A model generated the notes under the pieces. The model saw only the letters and a program-made list of their open reading frames with translations. It did no database searches and was not told where the DNA came from. From NCBI GenBank assembly GCA_002361155.1, contig DERZ01000006.1, positions 3,113-30,485 of the forward strand: a DNA stretch of 27,373 nt, given 5' to 3'. Position numbers and translations under genes: made by a program. This document shows positions 22,075 to 27,373 of the stretch, piece after piece (within the stretch, counting starts at the first letter, position 1; each line of letters begins with the position of its first letter). Source of the DNA: Porphyromonadaceae bacterium UBA3327 (GTDB lineage: Bacteria; Bacteroidota; Bacteroidia; Bacteroidales; Muribaculaceae).

Positions 22075-23556
22075 TTACCTGCTCCAGAGGGGCGCATAGC
22101 AGAGTGCGAGGACAGGATAAATCTCAAGGCGTCCGATCAGCATTTCGAAGGAGAAGAGCCATTTCAGAGTATCGGGAAGCATGGAGTAACCGGCGCCGGT
22201 GGCGCCGAAGCCGAGTCCGGCGTTGCCCATGCAGGATGTGGAGGCGAATAAGGAGTCTGTCAGCGGATATCCGCATGCCGTCATGGCCATAGCGCCGGCT
22301 ACCACCGTCAGCATGTAGATGGTGATGAATCCTACCAGACGGAGCATCACATTCTGAGGAATCTCCTTGCCGCCGACCACCACCCGCTTGATACTGTTGG
22401 GCATCAGCGTGTGGACAATCTCGTTTCGGAGATTCTTGGAAAGAGCCACTATCCTGTCGATTTTGATGCCGCCTGTTGTGGACCCTGCGCAGGCGCCGCA
22501 TGTCATCAGCATGATTATGATGATGAGGGGGAGGGGCCCCCAGGCTGCAAATGGAATAAAGGAGGAGTACTCAAAACCTGTGGAGGTCACCGCCGAGCTG
22601 ACCATGAAGAGCGGGGAGAGCAGCAGGTTGTTGACTCCAGTCGCTCCTTCTGAATGCAACCGGAGTGACATCATGCCGACTGATGCGAGAACGATGACGA
22701 CGTAGGTGCGGAACACGTTGTTGCGGAAGAGCTGACGCCCTTTGCCGCGCACGGCGTTGTATACCAGTATGAAGTTGACGCCTCCTGTGAACATGAATGC
22801 AGTCACGGCCCAGGCTATGGCGGGGCTGTGCCATGCGCCGATGCTGTCGTTGCGGGTGGAAAATCCGCCGGTCGACATTGTGGAGCATGCCTGGCAGACG
22901 CTGTCGAACACCCCCATGCCGAGGAAGAGGAGTGTGGCGATCTGGAGGAGAGTGAGCAGCGCGTAGACCGTCCAGAGCGATAGCGCGGTCTGACGGATTC
23001 GCGGATGGAGCTTGTCGTGGCTTATGCCGGTGACCTCGGCGTTGAAGAGCGAGATGCCTCCTGAGTCGTTGAGTGAGGGAATGATGGCGATGAGGAACAT
23101 CACTATGCCCAGACCGCCGAGCCATTGTATCAGCGCGCGCCAGAGGAGTATGCCACGGCTTTGCGCTTCGACATCGGGAATCACAGAGGCGCCGGTGGTG
23201 GTGAAACCGGACATGGTCTCGAAAAAGGCGTCTGTGAGCGTGAGGGGAGAGGCGGACAGCAGGAAAGGGATCATGCCGAATATGGAGAAGAAAATCCACA
23301 CTGATGATATCAGCAGATAGCCCTCGCGGCGGTATATGGGAGCGTGCGAGCGACGGTAGCTGAAAGCGAGAGCGCCTCCGGCAATGCCTGTGGCGACAAA
23401 TGAGCAGGCGAAGGCAAGCCAGTCAGTCTCGCCGCAGAGCAGACAGACGGCAAGCGGCAGAAGCATCAGTATCGCCTCCAGTATCAGCAGCCAGCCGAAT
23501 ACCCGGTAGAGAGAGTCAAACCTGCCGGAGCGGAGATATGTTTCCCGCATCATCAT
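22075..23556 (-). CDS. trkH: Trk-type potassium uptake membrane protein TrkH (493 aa)
   Basis: This is the channel-forming subunit of a K+ uptake system in the inner membrane. The four pore-loop repeats are visible, each with the filter glycine: GFTTTGAS (117-124), MSTGGFST (227-234), TSTGFE (324-329) and SCMGNAGLGFG (441-451). The gate region TCGACAGSTTGGIKI (352-366) follows the third repeat. Length and helix pattern are normal. Three ATGs in a row open the gene; the first, at 23556, overlaps the stop of the NlpC/P60 gene as ATGA, so translation is likely coupled. The usual cytoplasmic partner TrkA is not adjacent on either side. Confidence 0.95.
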   Translation of the reverse strand: MMMRETYLRSGRFDSLYRVFGWLLILEAILMLLPLAVCLLCGETDWLAFACSFVATGIAGGALAFSYRRSHAPIYRREGYLLISSVWIFFSIFGMIPFLLSASPLTLTDAFFETMSGFTTTGASVIPDVEAQSRGILLWRALIQWLGGLGIVMFLIAIIPSLNDSGGISLFNAEVTGISHDKLHPRIRQTALSLWTVYALLTLLQIATLLFLGMGVFDSVCQACSTMSTGGFSTRNDSIGAWHSPAIAWAVTAFMFTGGVNFILVYNAVRGKGRQLFRNNVFRTYVVIVLASVGMMSLRLHSEGATGVNNLLLSPLFMVSSAVTSTGFEYSSFIPFAAWGPLPLIIIIMLMTCGACAGSTTGGIKIDRIVALSKNLRNEIVHTLMPNSIKRVVVGGKEIPQNVMLRLVGFITIYMLTVVAGAMAMTACGYPLTDSLFASTSCMGNAGLGFGATGAGYSMLPDTLKWLFSFEMLIGRLEIYPVLALCYAPLWSR

Positions 23557-24143
23557 TCCGCCGTATGTGAAAGCAGGGCCGGAACCCGGCCGAACATCTT
23601 GAAGGTCCGTTGGTAATAAGGTGTTGTCATGTCGGATATCACCACACCTTTGGAGGATGACGCGTGGATGAACTGCCGGTCGTCAATCACTATGCCTACG
23701 TGCGACACGCGGTTGGCGTCCTTGCCGGTGGCGAAAAATACAAGATCTCCCACGGCCACTTGTGCCGGTTCAAGGCGTTTGCAGAATTCCGCCTGTTTCG
23801 CCGAATTGCGCGGTAACTTGTGACCCGCCACATCTTCGTAGATCTTCATCACCATCCCGGAGCAATCGGTACCGCTTCCCTTGTCGGCCTTCGCGTAAGC
23901 GTAGGGGGTACCGAGCCATGTACGGGCCTCTTCCACTATCCGTTGCTGCTGTTTGCCGGCACGCGGAACATGTATCGCTGTGGTGCCGGAATGTTCCGGA
24001 CCAGTCCCGACAGCCTTGTGCGAGCGGCAGGAGGGGAGCATAAACGCCGCCGCTGTCACCGCCAACAGCAGTGACAACAGTCTTATTTTTGAAATAAAAT
24101 GCTTATAATCAAATGTATGCAAATAAACGTAGAATCGAGTCAT
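23553..24143 (-). CDS. NlpC/P60-family (C40) peptidoglycan hydrolase lipoprotein (196 aa)
   Basis: The N-terminus carries a basic, rather long n-region, a hydrophobic stretch (RLLSLLLAVTAAAFMLPS) and a lipidated C39. After a short linker comes a complete NlpC/P60 domain: ARTWLGTPYAYA, the catalytic cysteine in GTDCSGM (C94), the catalytic histidine in RVSHVGIVI (H148), and the third polar residue in FIHASSSKGV (H160). VGDLVFFA is also typical. Such enzymes cleave the D-Glu to meso-diaminopimelate bond in stem peptides. Its stop overlaps the trkH start, an unusual pairing. A -7 element lies 34 nt upstream of the start. Confidence 0.93.
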   Translation of the reverse strand: MTRFYVYLHTFDYKHFISKIRLLSLLLAVTAAAFMLPSCRSHKAVGTGPEHSGTTAIHVPRAGKQQQRIVEEARTWLGTPYAYAKADKGSGTDCSGMVMKIYEDVAGHKLPRNSAKQAEFCKRLEPAQVAVGDLVFFATGKDANRVSHVGIVIDDRQFIHASSSKGVVISDMTTPYYQRTFKMFGRVPALLSHTAE

Positions 24144-24176
24144 GTAGAAATGCGTTCTTCGGATGATTTACAAATG

Positions 24177-24184
24177 CAAATGTA
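24177..24184 (-). promoter_or_regulatory. -7 promoter element for the NlpC/P60-trkH unit
   Basis: On the minus strand TACATTTG is an exact TAnnTTTG match, placed so that transcription would begin about 30 nt before the ATG at 24143. No -33 TTTG is found at the proper spacing. Confidence 0.4.
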
Positions 24185-24225
24185 ACCAAAAAATTCGAAA
24201 TCACCGCATTCCAACACAAAAACCT

Positions 24226-25170
24226 TTAAATCTCTACCAGAACGCTGCCGCAGCTGTAGCCTCCTCCGAATACCACCAGCGCGACCTTTTTTCCGCGGGC
24301 TATCTCCTTTATTCTCTGGCAGAGGACGAGTGCGGCAGATGCCGAGCCGGTATTTCCGAGTTCCTCGATGTTGTTGAGAAACACTCCCTCTTCCTTGCCG
24401 AGTTCCTTGGCTACATACGAGATTATTCTCATGTTGGCCTGATGGCAGATCACATGCGAGAGGTCGTCGACCGAAAGTGAAGCGTCGGTGAGTACCTTGT
24501 CGAGCGCGTATTCCATATATTTACATGCGTTCATGAACACATCACGGCCGTTAGGCATGGATATGCCTCCCTCGGCGGGCATAAGTTTCACGCCTTCGGG
24601 GCCCGCGCCTATCTGGCCGAGTCCTTCGGTGAATATGCCGAGAATCTTGCGGTCGCTGTCGGCAACCTTCTCTTTCGAAATGAAAAACGCCACCGCGCCG
24701 TCGCCCCAGAGGTGGCCCGACTTCGGATCGCTTTCGTCGGCGTAGTAAGTATTGTGTTCCGGGCAGATGAGCAGGGCCTTCGATGCCTTTCCCATGGCGA
24801 AATAGCCTTCGATGGCCTCCAGTCCGTTGACAAAAGAGGAGCAGGCGGCTGAAAGATAGAAGGCTTTCGCGCCTTTTATATCGTAGCGGCGCTGGACTTC
24901 ATGGGCGGCAGTGGCCACCGAGTCGTAGACGCAATAGGCAGCATGGACTATCAGGTCCACGTCGCGGATGTCGTAGGGGAGGGAGGAGAGGGCATCCTCC
25001 ACGGCTGCGAAAGCCATGGTGTTGACATTCTCTTCCGGGGCCGCCTTCGAGCGGGTGCATATTCCGGTGCGCTGAAAGATCCAGTCTGCATCCAGACCGT
25101 TCACATTTTTAAAATAGTCATTGTCGATTCTCTGCGTGGGCACGTAGCTGCCCATAGAGTTGATATACAT
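24226..25170 (-). CDS. 3-oxoacyl-ACP synthase III (FabH-like) family protein (314 aa)
   Basis: This is a thiolase-fold condensing enzyme with an intact catalytic triad: C110 in LSAACSSFVNGL, H243 in ICHQANMRI and N273 in ELGNTGSAS. The N-terminal INSMGSYVPTQRIDN and DWIFQRTGI are typical of FabH, as is the closing FGGGYSCGSVLVEI. FabH starts fatty-acid synthesis by joining acetyl-CoA to malonyl-ACP, but several KAS III relatives accept other starters or work in specialised pathways. The gene stands alone with no acpP, fabD, fabF or plsX neighbour. Whether it is the housekeeping FabH or a second paralogue cannot be decided from this window. Confidence 0.9.
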   Translation of the reverse strand: MYINSMGSYVPTQRIDNDYFKNVNGLDADWIFQRTGICTRSKAAPEENVNTMAFAAVEDALSSLPYDIRDVDLIVHAAYCVYDSVATAAHEVQRRYDIKGAKAFYLSAACSSFVNGLEAIEGYFAMGKASKALLICPEHNTYYADESDPKSGHLWGDGAVAFFISKEKVADSDRKILGIFTEGLGQIGAGPEGVKLMPAEGGISMPNGRDVFMNACKYMEYALDKVLTDASLSVDDLSHVICHQANMRIISYVAKELGKEEGVFLNNIEELGNTGSASAALVLCQRIKEIARGKKVALVVFGGGYSCGSVLVEI

Positions 25171-25202
25171 GCGGATATAGTTTTCGTGGCAATTTTATAA
25201 CT

Positions 25203-25234
25203 GCAAAATAAGCAAAATTTTCGCAGATACGAAA
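25203..25234 (-). promoter_or_regulatory. Weak promoter candidate for the KAS III gene
   Basis: On the minus strand TTTC (25234-25231), a 20-nt spacer and TTATTTTG (25210-25203) resemble the -33/-7 consensus with one mismatch in each element. The position, about 33 nt before the start codon, is right. The rest of the gap up to serC (25235-25370) is A-rich and shows no gene or clear hairpin. Confidence 0.3.
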
Positions 25235-25378
25235 GAGAAACGGCACAAAAACTACAAAAATGTGCAAAAAAGAAAAGGATTGTGCTGTGTCTCTTCCAAA
25301 ACGACCGGCGTCCACTGGCGTAAAATGGGCAGGATAAAAACTTTGACGGGAAAATTATGCGGATTCAAAAAATTGCAG

Positions 25379-25386
25379 TATATTTG
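25379..25386 (+). promoter_or_regulatory. -7 promoter element for serC-serA
   Basis: TATATTTG followed by C is an exact match to TAnnTTTGY. TATG 19 nt upstream (25356-25359) could be a -33 element with one mismatch. The leader would be about 37 nt. Confidence 0.6.
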
Positions 25387-25427
25387 CAAAAAATTTAACT
25401 CGTTAAATCTAATCGACAAGCTTCATC

Positions 25428-26495
25428 ATGAAGAAACACAATTTCTATGCGGGTCCGAGCATCCTCACCCCGTACACCATCCAAAAGACAGCAGACGCAG
25501 TGATTAACTTTGCAGACACCGGTCTTTCTCTGCTTGAGGTTTCGCACCGTGGCAAGGAATTCCAGGCTGTTATAGACGAGGCGGCAGCTCTGACCAAAGA
25601 GCTTCTCAACGTACCCGAGGGCTATCATGTGCTTTTCCTCGGCGGCGGTGCCAGCCTGCAGTTCTGCATGGTTCCTTTCAACCTTCTGAAGAAGAAAGCA
25701 GCCTATATCAACACCGGTACATGGGCTACCAATGCCATCAAAGAGGCAAAGCTCTTCGGCGAGGTAGAAGTTGTTGCTTCCTCCGAAGACAATAAATTCA
25801 ACTATATTCCGAAGGATTTCGTAATCCCCACGGACGCCGACTATTTCCACTATACTTCCAACAACACCATCTACGGAACCGAGACCCGCAAGGACTACGA
25901 TTCCCCCATTCCGATGGTGTGCGACATGAGCTCCGACATCTTCAGCCGTGAGTTCGACGTAAGCAAATACGAGTGCATCTACGCAGGCGCGCAGAAAAAC
26001 CTCGCTCCTTCCGGCGTGACCATCGTCATCATCAAGGAGGATGCCCTCGGCCATGTGGACCGTCCCATCCCCACCATGCTCGACTACCGCACCCACATCA
26101 AGAAGGGTTCGATGTTCAACACTCCTCCGGTACTTCCCATCTACTCCGCGCTGATGACACTGCGTTATTACAAGGAGCAGGGCGGTGTAAAGGAGATGGA
26201 GCGCCGCGACCTCGAGAAGGCTGCAATGCTCTACGACGAGATCGACCGCAACAAACTCTTCCGCGGCACCGTGGCAGAAGAGGACCGTTCCATCATGAAC
26301 GTATGCTTCGTGATGAATCCCGAATATGCGGAGCTTGAGAAGGATTTCATGGAATTCGCCACATCCAAGGGCATGGTCGGCATCAAGGGCCACCGCTCGG
26401 TAGGCGGTTTCCGCGCTTCCCTCTACAACGCTCTTCCCAAAGAGAGCGTGCAGGCTCTTATCGGCTGCATGAAGGAATTCGAGGCAAAACACTAA
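25428..26495 (+). CDS. serC: Phosphoserine aminotransferase SerC (355 aa)
   Basis: SerC is a PLP enzyme that converts 3-phosphohydroxypyruvate and glutamate to phosphoserine, the second step of serine synthesis; it can also act in pyridoxal phosphate synthesis. Visible signatures are NFYAGPSIL at the N-terminus, EVSHRGKEF (37-45), [47 protein letters not shown], and [18 protein letters not shown] with the Schiff-base lysine K190. The C-terminal [15 protein letters not shown] is also diagnostic. The length is typical. The ATG at 25428 follows a good -7 element. serA follows after 21 nt, forming the expected biosynthetic pair. Confidence 0.97.
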   Translation: MKKHNFYAGPSILTPYTIQKTADAVINFADTGLSLLEVSHRGKEFQAVIDEAAALTKELLNVPEGYHVLFLGGGASLQFCMVPFNLLKKKAAYINTGTWATNAIKEAKLFGEVEVVASSEDNKFNYIPKDFVIPTDADYFHYTSNNTIYGTETRKDYDSPIPMVCDMSSDIFSREFDVSKYECIYAGAQKNLAPSGVTIVIIKEDALGHVDRPIPTMLDYRTHIKKGSMFNTPPVLPIYSALMTLRYYKEQGGVKEMERRDLEKAAMLYDEIDRNKLFRGTVAEEDRSIMNVCFVMNPEYAELEKDFMEFATSKGMVGIKGHRSVGGFRASLYNALPKESVQALIGCMKEFEAKH

Positions 26496-26516
26496 TCAGA
26501 AAACAAGAGACAGACC

Positions 26517-27373
26517 ATGAAAATATTGGTTTTCACCGAGAAGCCTTTTGCCCCCGCGGCAGTCAAGGCTATAGAGAACACTGTCAACGCATCGGGCAAC
26601 GATCTCGAGGTGGTGGAGGGCGGTACACGCGCTGACCTGCTTGAGGCTGTAAAGAACGCCAACGGCCTGATAGTACGTTCCGACAAAATCGATGGCGAAG
26701 TGATGGACGCGGCTCCCGAGCTGAAAGTGATTGTCCGCGCCGGCGCCGGCTATGACAATATCGACCTGGCGGCAGCCACAGCTCACGGCATCTGCGTGAT
26801 GAACACACCGGGCCAGAACTCCAACGCCGTTGCCGAGCTTGTGTTCGGTATGATGGTGATGATGTGCCGCAACCAGTACAACGGCAAGTCGGGCACAGAG
26901 CTGAAGGAGAAATCTCTCGGTATCTATGCCTTCGGTCAGGTAGGCCGCAACGTGGCGCGTATCGCCAACGGTTTCGGCATGAAGATAGAGGCTCTCGACA
27001 AGTTCGTTCCCGACGCAGCCATGGAGAGCGAGGGCGTGAAACCGGTCCACACTCCGGAGGAGCTCTTCTCGCAGAACGATTTCGTGTCGCTCCACATTCC
27101 CGCTACCCCCGAGACCCGCAACTCCATCGGCTATGATCTCGTCATGAAGATGCCGAAGGGTGGAGTGCTCGTCAATACCGCCCGCAAGGAAGTTATTGAC
27201 GAAGAGGGACTCATCAAGGCGCTCGAAGAGCGTTCCGACCTTCGCTATGTTTCCGACATCAAGCCGGATCGTGCCGAGGAGTTCGAACAGAAATTCGCCG
27301 CCCGCGTGTTCTTTACTCCCAAGAAGATGGGTGCGCAGACAGCAGAGGCCAACTTCAACGCCGGCGTAGCCGC
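26517..27373 (+). CDS. serA: D-3-phosphoglycerate dehydrogenase SerA, 5' part (runs off the window; 285+ aa)
   Basis: SerA oxidises 3-phosphoglycerate with NAD+, the first step of serine synthesis. The reading frame is open from the ATG at 26517 to the right edge. Landmarks are LIVRSDKID, VIVRAGAGYDNIDL (substrate loop, about residues 77-90), NTPGQNSNAVAEL, the nucleotide-binding IYAFGQVGRNVARIA (Ala in place of the first Gly of GxGxxG; G140), VSLHIPATPETRN, and LVNTARKEVIDEEGL with the catalytic Arg at R223. The usual catalytic-His motif (TPHxGxxT) reads TPKKMGAQTAEAN here, with Lys in place of His about residue 269. The sequence otherwise looks intact, and this matches the Lys-type PGDH known from Bacteroides and Entamoeba. 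It lies 21 nt after serC. How the protein ends cannot be seen. Confidence 0.93.
   Translation, partial: MKILVFTEKPFAPAAVKAIENTVNASGNDLEVVEGGTRADLLEAVKNANGLIVRSDKIDGEVMDAAPELKVIVRAGAGYDNIDLAAATAHGICVMNTPGQNSNAVAELVFGMMVMMCRNQYNGKSGTELKEKSLGIYAFGQVGRNVARIANGFGMKIEALDKFVPDAAMESEGVKPVHTPEELFSQNDFVSLHIPATPETRNSIGYDLVMKMPKGGVLVNTARKEVIDEEGLIKALEERSDLRYVSDIKPDRAEEFEQKFAARVFFTPKKMGAQTAEANFNAGVA

Noticed and set aside
25395-26492. Long minus-strand ORF over serC (365 codons)
   Set aside because: It mirrors serC along its whole length, and the sense product has all SerC signatures.
1-27373. tRNA, rRNA, CRISPR array, insertion sequence or prophage
   Set aside because: No cloverleaf with a CCA-type end, no regularly spaced repeats, and no transposase, integrase or phage protein in any frame that I could recognise.

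Overview
The window looks like chromosomal DNA from a Bacteroidales gut bacterium. Muribaculaceae (S24-7) is my best guess at family level, but that is inference. The evidence for Bacteroidota is: several promoters matching the TTTG / TAnnTTTG consensus; AT-rich leaders without Shine-Dalgarno sequences; Omp28-like, DUF6029, PCMD, calycin-like and DUF4595-like secreted proteins; four C-terminal modules resembling T9SS sorting domains; and a SerA of the type that carries Lys where most relatives have the catalytic His. I see no rRNA, tRNA, CRISPR array, transposase, integrase or phage gene. Nearly all the DNA is ordinary coding sequence.

Layout, left to right. (1) 35-1996 (+) is a secreted 653-residue protein with an Omp28/thioredoxin-like CGYC motif, closed by a bidirectional terminator. 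(2) 2109-4340 (-) is a two-gene unit: a bifunctional DAHP synthase/chorismate mutase followed by a DegT-family sugar aminotransferase. (3) 4403-8394 (+) is a promoter, a structured leader and four genes: TlpA-like thioredoxin (CKPC), DUF6029 outer-membrane barrel, Omp28-like lipoprotein (CLNC), and a small secreted protein with four clustered cysteines. (4) 8395-8787 is an AT-rich gap followed by dnaA (8788-10182). (5) A PCMD-type lipoprotein and a PorT-type beta-barrel protein follow. (6) An Fsr-like MFS exporter (12544-13746) has a more AT-rich flavour than its neighbours. (7) On the minus strand are two related calycin-like secreted proteins, then dnaG and dapA with overlapping stop and start codons. 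(8) A DUF389 membrane protein (+) meets a DUF4595-like lipoprotein (-) tail to tail with no gap. (9) On the minus strand are trkH, an NlpC/P60 lipoprotein overlapping it, and a stand-alone ketoacyl-ACP synthase III. (10) serC and the first part of serA (+) run off the right edge.

How they work together: dnaA and dnaG serve replication. The DAHP synthase/chorismate mutase, dapA, serC and serA make aromatic amino acids, lysine/diaminopimelate and serine. The most interesting unit is the 4566-8394 operon. Two extracytoplasmic CxxC proteins flank an outer-membrane barrel and a Cys-rich secreted protein, and both of the latter have a CxxxxC pair. I propose it as an envelope thiol-redox module, perhaps together with the CGYC protein at 35-1996. 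The regulatory DNA is also informative: a switch-like leader before the thioredoxin gene, a possible leaderless DAHP synthase transcript, an inverted repeat before the MFS gene, and a tandem 16-bp repeat in the leader of the calycin-like gene.
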